From contig NZ_LZRP01000005.1 in the NCBI RefSeq assembly GCF_001678665.1, positions 1-64,000 on the forward strand: 64,000 nucleotides of DNA. Reading direction: 5' to 3'. Numbering within the stretch: the first letter of the stretch is position 1; each line of letters begins with the position of its first letter. The translations under genes and the position numbers were made by a program. Positions 1 to 8,594 of the stretch are shown here, piece after piece. The notes beneath the pieces were generated by a model. The model was not told where the DNA came from. It saw nothing but the letters and a program-made list of their open reading frames with translations, and ran no database searches. The DNA is from Erythrobacter sp. QSSC1-22B. Its GTDB lineage: Bacteria > Pseudomonadota > Alphaproteobacteria > Sphingomonadales > Sphingomonadaceae.

Positions 1-43
1 GCATCAACCTCGACCGCTCAACCCCTTTCGAAACGGCCTCTAA

Positions 44-83
44 GGGTCCTGAATGGTTGCCGGGAACGGCATGAGCTGGGTTG
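44..83. repeat. Degenerate ~45-base repeat, copy A
   Basis: This stretch shares the core CGGGAA-CGGCATGAGCTGGG with copies at 1775-1820 and 2428-2473. It lies about 200 bases beyond the end of the istB remnant. It is therefore probably an end-repeat of a decayed IS21-like element, but that origin is inferred. Confidence 0.45.
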
Positions 84-277
84 ATTTGCGACAGTCGCTA
101 CTGGCTGGTCGACTGGCAAACCTGTCAATCGTTGTGCAAACGGGCGCCCCCTTGTCGGGCTGGCGCATGTTAGATCTGACGCGCTCCCTTGCGTTGCGCG
201 CGGCGTAGAGAGGGCGTTGCCCGACCGGAGGCGCGCGCAGCGCAAGGCATCTTTTGATTGGGTGCTGTTGGGGTGGA

Positions 278-560
278 TCAGCTGCGGTTTTTGAAGTGCC
301 AGCTGTCATTGCCGGTTTCGACGATGTCGCAATGATGCGTGACACGATCCAGAAGCGCGGTGGTCATCTTGGGATCGCCGAACACGGTGGGCCACTCCCC
401 GAACGCGGTGTTGGTGGTGATGATGACGCTGGTCTGCTCGTAAAGTTTGCTGATCAGGTGGAACAGCAACTGGCCGCCTGATCGAGCGAACGGCAGATAA
501 CCCAGCTCATCGAGCACGAGCAGATCGAGGCGTGAGAGCTGGGCGGCGAGAGCGCTGACC
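278..560 (-). pseudogene. istB: Truncated istB, IS21-family transposition helper ATPase (C-terminal fragment)
   Basis: The reverse strand encodes the C-terminal ~90 residues of an IstB/DnaC-like AAA+ ATPase, the helper of the IstA transposase in IS21-family elements. The Walker B segment [12 protein letters not shown] and the sensor segment [14 protein letters not shown] are clear, and the frame ends normally at KNRS-stop. The Walker A half is absent: homology stops near base 560, after which the frame runs into unrelated sequence. No istA is present. This is a dead fragment marking a former insertion and deletion. Identity as IstB is confident; the exact breakpoint is approximate. Confidence 0.85.
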
Positions 561-636
561 GGTAAGAGCTGCGAGCCGAGCCTCCATGGGTGGCTCAAAG
601 TGGGTGGATAGGTGACATTTCATCCGGGTGGCGAAA

Positions 637-662
637 CGCCGCTAGCTTTTCGGCTAGCGGCG
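637..662 (-). terminator. Hairpin downstream of the PEP-CTERM gene
   Basis: A perfect 10-base-pair stem (CGCCGCTAGC paired with GCTAGCGGCG, loop TTTTCG) sits 25 bases past the stop of the gene at 687-1481. On the reverse strand it is followed by TTTCGC. The T-tract is short, so it is a plausible rather than certain intrinsic terminator. Confidence 0.5.
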
Positions 663-686
663 CTCCTACTACGCTCGGGGTCGCAA

Positions 687-1481
687 TCAAGCGTAGGAGA
701 CGATGAGCTTCTGCCTTCTCTTTGCGGATCGCATTGCGCCGCCAATAAAACCGAATCCCAGTAGCATCATGGCCCAAGTGCCGGGTTCAGGGACTCCCGT
801 AGGAACGCTAATCTGATCGACGGAACTTGCAATAATCGCTGCGTTACCGGTTGCGAAACGTGCAAGAACTCGGTCTGGGTTTTCGCCAGAAAGTTCTGCA
901 CCGAACTCTACTGCTGCCGGGTTATAGGGGAAAGTCACTCCTGCAGTCACCGGGCTGACCATTCCCGCAGCAGTGATATCAATATCAGTGTCAGATCCCC
1001 CAAGCCCAAAACCAGATGGACCAGCCGCCCCTTGCACAAGACCGATTGGGCTGTAGCCATCACCATTGGCGGAATATGCAGAGAAAGCGCCAGTATACTC
1101 CCCTATGTAACCGCCAGCTCCCCCGCTTAACACGAAATTCAACGCGTTAATAAAAAGTGTGTTCGTATCAGGGTCCCCTATGTCATCCTGGAAATCGCCA
1201 TTGAAGAGTACTACATTACCAGTGACGTAGGATTTAACGTTAGAGGCGGCCAAGGGAGAAAGTCCCACGCCGAAGCTGGCACCATCGCGGGTGTAGACGA
1301 AAGCATCATAGGTGGCGAGGAAGCCGGGAGTCGCCAGTTGCGCGTCGGTTACATATGTTACAATGTGGCTGTCGTCGTAAAGATTACCGATGTTGTTCAT
1401 GCCGAAAATCGCCAAGTTTGCGGCAGAGATTGGCGACACGAACAAAGCAGCGCCAGCTAAAAAAATCGCGATCTTCCTCAT
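687..1481 (-). CDS. PEPxxWA-CTERM sorting-domain secreted protein
   Basis: A 264-residue exported protein. Residues 1-20 (MRKIAIFLAGAALF...) form a signal peptide. The C-terminus carries the sorting signal PEPGTWAMMLLGFGFIGGAM followed by a basic RSAKRRQK tail, the PEPxxWA-CTERM pattern that exosortase/EpsH-type enzymes recognise to release or anchor proteins at the cell surface. The middle is Gly/Ala/Asn/Asp-rich without a domain I recognise; such proteins are often linked to exopolysaccharide or biofilm matrix. The start at 1481 follows a good CAGGAG ribosome site; the open frame extends 13 codons further upstream but without such a site. No exosortase is in the window. Sorting class confident; function unknown. 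Confidence 0.85.
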   Translation of the reverse strand: MRKIAIFLAGAALFVSPISAANLAIFGMNNIGNLYDDSHIVTYVTDAQLATPGFLATYDAFVYTRDGASFGVGLSPLAASNVKSYVTGNVVLFNGDFQDDIGDPDTNTLFINALNFVLSGGAGGYIGEYTGAFSAYSANGDGYSPIGLVQGAAGPSGFGLGGSDTDIDITAAGMVSPVTAGVTFPYNPAAVEFGAELSGENPDRVLARFATGNAAIIASSVDQISVPTGVPEPGTWAMMLLGFGFIGGAMRSAKRRQKLIVSYA

Positions 1482-2018
1482 TTTAATCTCCTGAGCAATA
1501 TACAAAGCACGGCGACCCAAAGCTTACGATTCGAAAGGAGTATTTGGCCTTATTAACACACAAATCGATGATCGTTAAGGGAAATATCGGGAGGCCTAGT
1601 GTCACTTATAAAAGTCGGGGTGTTGATGTGGCCGTGTCATTGAGTAAATAATTGATACGCCTTGTCTTTAAAATGTCCGGGTTGGTTGGGCGCACGTAAA
1701 ATGCTATGTCCGATTAAGGGTCGTTACTCGACAGGCAGCTTTTAGTGAAAATTAGGAGATAGCACCCTGATGGGTTTCAGGGTCATGACGGGTCACCGGG
1801 AGCGACTACAATTGGGGTGGATTGCGGACATTCAAATGAGCCTAGCGTTTTCTCTCATCGGCGCTGCAAGCAGCTTTCTCTGACCGTGCAGGCTATGTTG
1901 AATCTGCTAAATGTTTTGGAGCGGACGTTAGAGCGTCGGGCTCTCGTGGGTCGTCAAAAGGAGTTGTATAACAAGCCTCGCCAACGCTCAGCGGCAAGCG
2001 GAAACAAACAAAGATTAG
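1482..2018. other. Low-GC non-coding stretch
   Basis: About 540 bases without a convincing gene. The sequence is visibly less GC-rich than the rest of the window. Its only recognisable content is repeat copy B (1775-1820). An open frame at 1817-2080 overlaps the better-looking frame at 2019-2270 and resembles nothing I know. Confidence 0.5.
1775..1820. repeat. Degenerate ~45-base repeat, copy B
   Basis: This 46-base copy aligns to 2428-2473 without gaps. They share TTTCAGGGTCATG at one end and GGGGTGG at the other, with about three quarters of positions identical by eye. It is likely an IS-derived end repeat. Confidence 0.5.
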
Positions 2019-2270
2019 ATGGCAAAGGCAGTAGAAAGTTTCATGGATGCCAAGGGTCATCTCCATCAGCCGCCTTCTAATTCGGAGAGGTCAGGCATCG
2101 CAACCATGTTGGGGCGTGTAGTAGAGGAAGGCGGCCTTACCGATGGTGTCGCACGGCTGATTCTTGAAAAACTTTGCGAAATAGAACAGACCTCTGCCGA
2201 TATTGACAAACTCGAAGTTCACCACGCTACCAAGCTTAAAGTAATCGAGCGTAGGTCAGAGCCAGCCTAG
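2019..2270 (+). CDS. Small hypothetical protein
   Basis: An 83-residue frame, MAKAVESFMDAKGH...; I do not recognise it. The composition is balanced, with mixed charged and hydrophobic residues and a likely helix around GVARLILEKLCEIEQTSADIDKLE, unlike the Arg/Pro-rich shadow frames elsewhere. Base composition is lower in GC than the core genes, consistent with imported DNA. The ribosome site is weak. It sits between repeat copies B and C and could be a remnant cargo gene of a decayed element. Confidence 0.4.
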   Translation: MAKAVESFMDAKGHLHQPPSNSERSGIATMLGRVVEEGGLTDGVARLILEKLCEIEQTSADIDKLEVHHATKLKVIERRSEPA

Positions 2271-2582
2271 CAGCATTACTCATGGACCCTACCAAATTGG
2301 AATTGCTAACTAGATTGTTAGCTGACAATCCGCATTTCAAAGCCATTTTATGGCCCTAATTTATGGAATTGGGTCGGCGGGAGAATTTCTGGTCATGGCG
2401 GAATCCGGGCCATGGCCGCCGGGCCTGTTTCAGGGTCATGGCGAGTGATCGGGAATGGCATGAGCTGGGGTGGGAAGTGGCCATTTCCATTGACGGCTAT
2501 ACGCCGATCAGACGCGCTTCGACCATTGCGGTGGGACGCGCTCGCGACTGTGCTATTGAGGCGGCATGACCAGGAACAAATC
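2271..2582. other. Intergenic stretch with repeat copy C
   Basis: About 310 bases between two orphan hypothetical genes. It contains repeat copy C at 2428-2473; no other recognisable element was seen. Confidence 0.5.
2428..2473. repeat. Degenerate ~45-base repeat, copy C
   Basis: This is the third copy of the repeat. It contains TTTCAGGGTCATGGCG and GGGAATGGCATGAGCTGGGG, the second matching copy A closely. It lies just upstream of the orphan secreted protein gene. Confidence 0.5.
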
Positions 2583-3326
2583 ATGAGAGCGCAAAAACAG
2601 CGGGGAAGCGAATGGCTGGATAACGCGAATTGGGCGACTTCTTGCTCGTGCGCCAAAGGGACGCTTCGCTCACCTTTTTCTCGCGCCTGCTCCAGGGGAG
2701 CCGCCATCTTATTCATTGCGGCGACTGTCTCGGTCAGCCTTGCGGAAGACGTGGGTGGCCAAACTTCAACTCCGCAGAAAAAAACTTCGGCTTTAGGGGC
2801 CTGGCTTTCGCTCGATGAACAGTCTCTTGAAGCTGAACCTTTGCCGGAATCGGGTACACCTCCTCAAATTGGTTCCTCGCCGACGGCTGGGACTCCACCT
2901 CATATAGGAGCTCCGCTTGAAGCTGAAAAAGATCGTCCATCAGTACCTGCGCAGACGAGCGTGCGCTCGCAAGGTTCATCTACAACGCTGAGTCCACTAC
3001 CGGCCGCTTCAGTCCGAACGGTAGTGGTGAGTCCCGCCACAGGCAACTGGGCATCGGCAAATCGCGCAATTGGGCCGCTGCAAGTGTCGCCTTTCCCCTT
3101 CGCTCCGGTTCCCGAGGCGGTGCCGTTTGTGGAATTACAGCGGGTGGGATTGGCGCCCCTCCAAGAGCAGCGGAATGAGCCTGCGCCATCCCCCCGGACG
3201 GCTGGCGCGCTTTACACGGGTGCTCCGCTCCGGACGGGGCCTCCTCCCGGGCTGGTCCCTCCGCCCGGAACTGTGTCCCTTCCTGAGAACAAGGTGGGAC
3301 AAGGTGATCAGCCTGCCTCGAAATAG
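2583..3326 (+). CDS. Proline-rich secreted hypothetical protein
   Basis: A 247-residue protein chosen from the ATG at 2583, which follows CAGGAACAAATC. Residues ~30-55 (GAAILFIAATVSVSLAED) look like a signal or anchor segment after an unusually long, Cys-containing N-terminal region. The rest is low-complexity and rich in Pro, Ser, Gly and Ala, with imperfect internal repeats such as SGTPPQIG / AGTPPHIGAP and TGAPLRTGPPPGLVPPPG. No enzymatic domain is visible. It could be an extended periplasmic or cell-envelope protein, or a decayed fragment. The neighbourhood is IS-scarred. Function unknown. Confidence 0.5.
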   Translation: MRAQKQRGSEWLDNANWATSCSCAKGTLRSPFSRACSRGAAILFIAATVSVSLAEDVGGQTSTPQKKTSALGAWLSLDEQSLEAEPLPESGTPPQIGSSPTAGTPPHIGAPLEAEKDRPSVPAQTSVRSQGSSTTLSPLPAASVRTVVVSPATGNWASANRAIGPLQVSPFPFAPVPEAVPFVELQRVGLAPLQEQRNEPAPSPRTAGALYTGAPLRTGPPPGLVPPPGTVSLPENKVGQGDQPASK

Positions 3327-3404
3327 ATCTGAGGCACTGCGTCGCGTTCGGCTTCTCGTAGCAGCGCTAGGCTTTGGTTTCCCTGGAGCCCAGGTCCCCA
3401 CGAC

Positions 3405-3923
3405 GTGGCCTCCAAGGGGATACGCTCGCGCCTCCTCACGGTGCTTCAGGCTGTCGGCCTAATTGAAGACGAGACCAACGCAGATTTTGAGCGCCGCCTT
3501 AGAACCTCGGAAACGGATTTCGGATTCGCGAGCGTCGTTCGGTGCTCTCTCACCGGTTTTCACAAAGGCAAAGGCTTACATAACGCTGATAGTCTAAACG
3601 TCCTCCCTGCATTCCGAGAAGATAGACCCGGCTATACGTTTGTCTCCAACTGCGTTGATACTCATTTAACGCGATTGCCGATGCGGACGAAACTTGTCGT
3701 CTTGCTTGGGAACACTGACGCATACATCAACGCCTTACGCCGAGCAGTGGCGGCGCACCGAGGCCCAGCAGTCGAAATCAACGCTGTGGGTTGCTGGTAG
3801 AGCGGCGTGCGCTTCGTGCATGTGGCACACCCCTCGAAAGGCAATGGACACTTTGGAGCCTTCATCCGAGCCGAGGGCACTGCCGGAAAAAAGCTACATC
3901 TCTCAAAGGCTGCGATCGCGTAA
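3405..3923 (+). pseudogene. Uracil-DNA-glycosylase-like gene with in-frame stop
   Basis: A GTG-started frame reads 131 residues to a TAG at 3798-3800. The same frame then continues for 40 more codons to TAA at 3921. The part before the stop has VVRCSLTGF and KLVVLLGNTDAYINALRRAV; the part after it has VRFVHVAHPSKGNGHFGAFI, which resembles the HPS-N-G signature of uracil-DNA-glycosylase-fold proteins. The stop therefore removes the signature loop, and a single base change (for example TAG from CAG) would restore the gene. The N-terminus may also be truncated. That this is a broken gene is well supported; the family name is a motif-based guess. Confidence 0.6.
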
Positions 3924-4022
3924 AAATTCTCGACATAGATCGGTCTGCCGTCTTTGGCTCAGACGAGGTGAACGGTGGCGGCGCCTTGTCATCAGCCACC
4001 AGATCTGTTCGGCGGACGCGGG

Positions 4023-6266
4023 TCAGAGGCGGGCGCGCAGGCCCACCAGCCACAGGCGAGGGGAGCCCGGTCGGGCTCCCGAGGGCGAAAAGCCGGCGTT
4101 GTAGGTCTCGTCGAACAGGTTCTGGACCGTACCGAACACCGATAGGCTGTCCAGGACGTCGTATTCCGCCGAGAGATCGACCAGCGTGCGCGCGTCGATC
4201 CGGTCGGATGCGGCGATCGCGCCCTGACCCGCGGTCGCGCGCGTCGCGCTGACGCGGTTGATCGAGGCGTTGAGGCGGGCAGCCGGCAGTTCGACCCCGG
4301 CGGTGAGCGTCAGCTGGTGCGCGGGCAGATAGGGCAGGCGGTCGCCTTGCGTCACCGCACCCCAAGGCTCGTATCCGCTCACGAAATCGGTTTCGAAACG
4401 AGCGTCGGTATAGGTGTAGGCGAGCGACACCGGCACGGCGAAACCGCCCTCGGCGATGCTGCCGAATGTTCTGGAGGCGAGCACTTCCAGTCCCTGCACA
4501 TCGACTTCGCCGCCGTCGAACTGGTCGCCGATGTCGCAATTGCCACCCGTCGAGGCGGTGCAGGTCCCGACCAGATTGGCGTAGTCGTTGAAGAAGCCGA
4601 TCGCCTCGACCTGCCAGCCATTGGTCCCCAGCCGCACCCCAGCCTCGTAGTTCCACGAGGTTTCGATATCGACCGTCGAACCCGGGCCGGGTGTGCTGAA
4701 GCCCTTGTGGACGCCCGCCACCAGACGGACCTCGTCGGTCACGCGGTAGGTGCCCGAAATGCCGGGAATAAAGACATCGACATTGCGCTCTGCAACCGAT
4801 GTCGGGGTCGCGCGGGTGGCATCGCCCGGCGCCCAGCGGGTTTGCCTGAGGTCGATGGTCTCGTAGCGCAACCCGGGCACCAGCGTGAGCGGCCCGGCTT
4901 CGATCGTGTCGCGGATGTAGAAGGCCCAGGCCTTGGCGTCGCCGCGGCGATTGTCCTGGCTGCCCGGCGCGCCCGGGGTGGTCAGTCGCATTGCGCCGTC
5001 GACGATCTGGTAGCGGTCGTCCTGCTGGAAGCGGTCTTCGGAATCCTCGTGATAGCGCGCCGACAGTTCGAGCGTGTGATCGACTGCTCCGGTGCCGAAT
5101 CCGGCGGAGAGGACCGACTGGACGCCCGTGCTCTGATACACCCGGTTGTTGTTGCGCACGCGCAGCGCGCCCGCCCGTCCGGTGTAGCCTTCGGCCCCGA
5201 CCAGATCGGCGAAGGGGATGGCAAAACCGGCCGGATTGGCGAGCACGGCAGAGAGCGAGTTCCAGCCGGTATTGGCGGCGTTGCGGACATCGTTGAGCTT
5301 GTACCACGCGCGCGCGGTGTCGGTGCGGTAAACGACGGTGCTGAACGAAAGCTGCGGTGCGAGCTCGAGGTAATGGCTGAGCTGGAACGTCTCGTGCGCG
5401 ACGTTCATCTCGTCGAGCTGGCTGGCGTTGTAGCGGCGGTTGGGCGAGACGGCGAAATCGGCGAGCGTCAGCCCGAGATAGGTCTCGTCGCTGCGTTCGT
5501 CGTTGCGCTGGTATTTGAACTCCAGGGAATGGCTGCCGTCGACCGAGCGAAGGCCGAGCTTGGCGGTGTAGTCCTCGATCTGGAAACCGGTCGAGCCACC
5601 GATATCGATGGATTTGAAGCCGTCCGAATGCTCGTAAAGCCCCTCGGCCAAGGCACCGATCTCGATGTTGCCACCCAGCGGTGCCCAACCGCCGACCCAG
5701 CCATGCAGGCGCTGGCTGTCGTGATTGCCGATCAGCGCGGTACCGCGCGCGGCGACCGTGCCCGCCGGCACATCGGGAATGGGAGTGGAGAAGAAATTGA
5801 TCGCCCCGCCCACGGTGGAGGGGCCATATTTGATCGCAGCGGGACCCTTGGCGACCTCGATCGCATTGATGCGCGTCATCCGCGGGAAGTAATAGGCTGC
5901 AGGCGCGGAATAGGGCGCAGGCGCCTTGAGTACGCCATCTTCCATGATCGTAACGCGCGCGCTGCGATCGGTGCCGGAACCGCGGATGCCGATATTGGGG
6001 CGCAGGCCGAACCCGTCTTCCTCCTGGAGGAAGACGCCCGGGACCTGCCGCAGGATGCGGTTGACGTCGCTATAGGCAAAGGTTTCGAGATCCTCTGCGT
6101 CGATCCGCTGGACCGAGCCGCCGATGTCCAGAACATCGTCCTTCGAGGCCGTCACCGTGATCGTGCCGATCGCCGGGTTCTGGTCCTCTGCAGCTTCCTC
6201 CGCCATCGCTGGAGAGGCCAGGACAGAGAAGACGGCTGCTAGGCTGACGCTGGTACGCAAATACAT
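4023..6266 (-). CDS. TonB-dependent outer-membrane receptor, FecA-like
   Basis: A 747-residue outer-membrane receptor. Residues 1-22 are a signal peptide ending ASPAMA. A TonB box-like ITVTAS follows near residue 36, then a plug domain (NRILRQVPGVFLQ..., GIRGSGTDRSARVTIMEDG, IEVAKGPAAIKYGPSTVGGA). The rest is a beta-barrel ending in PRLWLVGLRARL, the usual hydrophobic C-terminal strand. FecA-like members import ferric citrate or other ferric chelates using TonB energy. No FecI/FecR pair is adjacent. A Fur-like box lies 45 bases upstream. Start has GAGGAAG spacing. Family confident; substrate inferred. Confidence 0.9.
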   Translation of the reverse strand: MYLRTSVSLAAVFSVLASPAMAEEAAEDQNPAIGTITVTASKDDVLDIGGSVQRIDAEDLETFAYSDVNRILRQVPGVFLQEEDGFGLRPNIGIRGSGTDRSARVTIMEDGVLKAPAPYSAPAAYYFPRMTRINAIEVAKGPAAIKYGPSTVGGAINFFSTPIPDVPAGTVAARGTALIGNHDSQRLHGWVGGWAPLGGNIEIGALAEGLYEHSDGFKSIDIGGSTGFQIEDYTAKLGLRSVDGSHSLEFKYQRNDERSDETYLGLTLADFAVSPNRRYNASQLDEMNVAHETFQLSHYLELAPQLSFSTVVYRTDTARAWYKLNDVRNAANTGWNSLSAVLANPAGFAIPFADLVGAEGYTGRAGALRVRNNNRVYQSTGVQSVLSAGFGTGAVDHTLELSARYHEDSEDRFQQDDRYQIVDGAMRLTTPGAPGSQDNRRGDAKAWAFYIRDTIEAGPLTLVPGLRYETIDLRQTRWAPGDATRATPTSVAERNVDVFIPGISGTYRVTDEVRLVAGVHKGFSTPGPGSTVDIETSWNYEAGVRLGTNGWQVEAIGFFNDYANLVGTCTASTGGNCDIGDQFDGGEVDVQGLEVLASRTFGSIAEGGFAVPVSLAYTYTDARFETDFVSGYEPWGAVTQGDRLPYLPAHQLTLTAGVELPAARLNASINRVSATRATAGQGAIAASDRIDARTLVDLSAEYDVLDSLSVFGTVQNLFDETYNAGFSPSGARPGSPRLWLVGLRARL

Positions 6267-6310
6267 TCCGGGGCTTCCTCATACGGCAGATTTGCCGCGC
6301 CCCTAATGCA

Positions 6311-6330
6311 TCTGATAACCATTCGCAATA
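6311..6330 (-). promoter_or_regulatory. Fur-box-like operator upstream of the TonB receptor
   Basis: On the reverse strand the sequence ATTGCGAATGGTTATCAGA resembles the Fur/iron-box pattern of repeated GATAAT-like hexamers. It lies about 45 bases upstream of the receptor start, where repression by iron-loaded Fur would be expected. Based on visual similarity only. Confidence 0.45.
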
Positions 6331-6422
6331 AATATCCTGAGAACTCTTCGCAAAAAGTGGAAGGGCCGGAGGATAAGCCTCAGAGGAAAGGGTCGTCGCG
6401 CTGCCGGGCCCGCCCTTAGCGC

Positions 6423-7523
6423 CTAGTCGCGCAGCGCTGGAGCGAGGGTCGCGGCGTCGCCGTCGGAGGGTTGCGGAGCGATCTCAAGCATCTGTGCGAG
6501 CAGCGGATAGATTGCGACATTGTCGAAGATCGGCAGGGTAAGCCCCGATCGGAACGCCGGGCGCGGATGGGTGCCATAGGCGAAATGGGCGGGGATTTCC
6601 GATTTGCGCCAGCATTCCATATTGGCGTGTGGCTTGAGCAGCGCAGCGGCGACTTCCGCTTCGCGGCCGGGTTGCGGTTCAAGCGCAATATAAGGACCGT
6701 CGGTGATCGCGCGAAACGCGGTCGGGTCGAGCAGGTGATCGACGCGCACCACCCGCTCGCTGCTGGTCTGCGCCATGCCGTGATCCGAGGTGATGACGAA
6801 ATTGACCGGCTGGCCAAGCGCGATGAGTTCGGCCTGCAGTTCGCCGATCCGCGCATCCACTTCGCGGATCGCCGCCATCGTTTCGGGGGCTTGTGGCCCG
6901 TGGCGATGCCCGGCGGTGTCGACGGTGTCGAAATAGAGCGTGACGAAGCGGGGACGGTTGGCCTCCGGGCGGCGCAGCCAGTCTACCACTGCCTGGACCC
7001 GCTGCGGGTTGGTGATGTTCTGGTCGAAGCGCTGCCAGTCGGATGGGCGGGTGCCGCGGATCGCGACTTCGGAGCCGGGCCAGAACATGGTCGCGGTGCG
7101 GACGCCCTGCTTCTCGGCGGTGACCCAGATCGGTTCGCCGCCATCCCACCAGAAGGGATCGAGCGCCTGGCTGGCATTGCCCATCGAGAAGCGCTCGTCG
7201 GGGCGCGCGGCGTCCTCCATATTGTTGTCGACGATACCGTGGTGGTCGGGGCGCAGGCCGGTGACGATGGTGTAATGATTGGGGAAGGTCTTGGTCGGGA
7301 AGGAGGGGCGCATCTCGGCGGTGACGCCGGATGCCGCCAGCGCATCGAGATGCGGGCTGTCGCCGCGCCCGAGATAGTCGGGCATGAACCCGTCGATCGA
7401 GACCAGAATGGTCACCGGCTCGCGGTCCAGCGCCGCGACGGACTGTGGCGGCGGAACGGCGGCGGTGGTGCAGCCCATGAGTACGAGAAACAGGCTGGCG
7501 AACAGAGAGCGAAGGATCATCAT
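6423..7523 (-). CDS. Nucleotide pyrophosphatase/phosphodiesterase-type lipoprotein (alkaline phosphatase superfamily)
   Basis: A 366-residue envelope hydrolase. The N-terminus has a lipobox (FLVLMGC, Cys18), so it is probably a lipoprotein. The alkaline-phosphatase fold is shown by VSIDGF (metal Asp), FPTKTFPNHYTIVTGL (catalytic Thr), YFDTVDTAGHRHGP (Asp/His metal ligands) and TSDHGM (Asp/His). The length fits bacterial ENPP-like type I phosphodiesterases, which hydrolyse nucleotide phosphodiesters or pyrophosphates outside the cytoplasm. Two adjacent ATG codons (7523, 7520) make the start ambiguous by one residue. It precedes the receptor gene on the same strand by 156 bases. Substrate unknown. 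Confidence 0.88.
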   Translation of the reverse strand: MMILRSLFASLFLVLMGCTTAAVPPPQSVAALDREPVTILVSIDGFMPDYLGRGDSPHLDALAASGVTAEMRPSFPTKTFPNHYTIVTGLRPDHHGIVDNNMEDAARPDERFSMGNASQALDPFWWDGGEPIWVTAEKQGVRTATMFWPGSEVAIRGTRPSDWQRFDQNITNPQRVQAVVDWLRRPEANRPRFVTLYFDTVDTAGHRHGPQAPETMAAIREVDARIGELQAELIALGQPVNFVITSDHGMAQTSSERVVRVDHLLDPTAFRAITDGPYIALEPQPGREAEVAAALLKPHANMECWRKSEIPAHFAYGTHPRPAFRSGLTLPIFDNVAIYPLLAQMLEIAPQPSDGDAATLAPALRD

Positions 7524-7709
7524 TGGGTTTCCCGGGAGGTCGCGGCGCGGCCAGTCGGGCCGCTGTTTCGCCCGCCGGTTACAGTGCGACTACAATTGCG
7601 ACAACTTTTCCGGGAGCGCGCGACGGGCTTGACCCTGGATGGTCGGGCGGGAATGGCTGACAGGCGCGACGGCTCGATCGAAGGGCCGCGAAGAGGAGCC
7701 CGACCGAGC

Positions 7710-8594
7710 ATGACCGACACTGCCCCGATAAAATTGCGATCCTGGCTGTTCGCCCCCGGCGACAGCGAGAAAAAGATGACCAAGGCGGTCGGCGGCGCGG
7801 CGGATGTGGTCATCCTCGATCTCGAGGACGCGGTCGCGCTGGAGAGCAAGCCCGCGGCACGCGAAGCCGTTTCGGATTTCCTGCGCGCCAATCAGGAGCA
7901 TCGCAACCGGCTGTTCGTCCGCGTCAACCCGCTCGACGGGGCCCATACACTCGAGGACCTCGCGGCAGTCATGCCGGCGCGGCCGGGCGGGATCATGCTG
8001 CCCAAGGTTTCGGGCCGCGAGGATATGGAAGTGCTCGACCGCTATCTCGAGGCGCTCGAGGTGGCGAACGGGATCGAGCAGGGTTCGACACCGGTGATCG
8101 TGCTGGTCACCGAGACTGCGCGCAGCATGTTCCATTGCGGCGATTTCAAGGGCGCGCCGCGGCTGGTCGCGATGACCTGGGGGGCGGAGGATCTCGCCGA
8201 TTCGCTGGGTGCGAGCGCGAACACCGGACCCGACGGCCAGCTCGGCTTCACCTATGAGCTGGCGCGCAGCCTGTGCCTGCTCGGCGCGGCGACCGCGGGC
8301 GTGCCCGCGATCGAGACGATCCAGGCCGATTTCCGCGATCTCGAGACGCTGAAAGCGAGGGCGGAGCAGGTCCGGCGCGCGGGCTATCGCGGGATGCTGG
8401 CGATCCACCCGGCGCAGGTCGAAGTGATCAACGCAGCCTTCACCCCGAGCGCGGAGGAGATCGACAAGGCACGCGCAATCGTCGCGCTGTTCGCAGCCAA
8501 TCCCGGCGCGGGGACGATCGGCCATGAGGGCGGGATGCTCGACCGCCCGCATCTCTCTCGCGCGCAACAATTGCTGGCGCAGGTCGAGGACTGA
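7710..8594 (+). CDS. HpcH/HpaI aldolase/citrate lyase family CoA-ester lyase
   Basis: A 294-residue CitE-like enzyme. The N-terminal RSWLFAPGD, the ADVVILDLEDAV strand with the metal-binding Glu/Asp, VTETARSMF and MTWGAEDLADSLGA are typical of enzymes that cleave or hydrolyse beta-hydroxy acyl-CoA esters (malyl-CoA, methylmalyl-CoA, citramalyl-CoA). The ATG at 7710 follows GAGGAG; the open frame extends far upstream but only as antisense of the neighbouring gene. The stop overlaps the next gene's start by one base (TGATG), indicating coupling with the mesaconyl-CoA hydratase-like gene. Exact substrate inferred from context: malyl-CoA, methylmalyl-CoA or citramalyl-CoA. Confidence 0.88.
   Translation: MTDTAPIKLRSWLFAPGDSEKKMTKAVGGAADVVILDLEDAVALESKPAAREAVSDFLRANQEHRNRLFVRVNPLDGAHTLEDLAAVMPARPGGIMLPKVSGREDMEVLDRYLEALEVANGIEQGSTPVIVLVTETARSMFHCGDFKGAPRLVAMTWGAEDLADSLGASANTGPDGQLGFTYELARSLCLLGAATAGVPAIETIQADFRDLETLKARAEQVRRAGYRGMLAIHPAQVEVINAAFTPSAEEIDKARAIVALFAANPGAGTIGHEGGMLDRPHLSRAQQLLAQVED

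Noticed and set aside
4317-6242. 641-codon open frame antisense to the TonB receptor
   Set aside because: The receptor's motifs are clear on the reverse strand; this frame has no recognisable domain.
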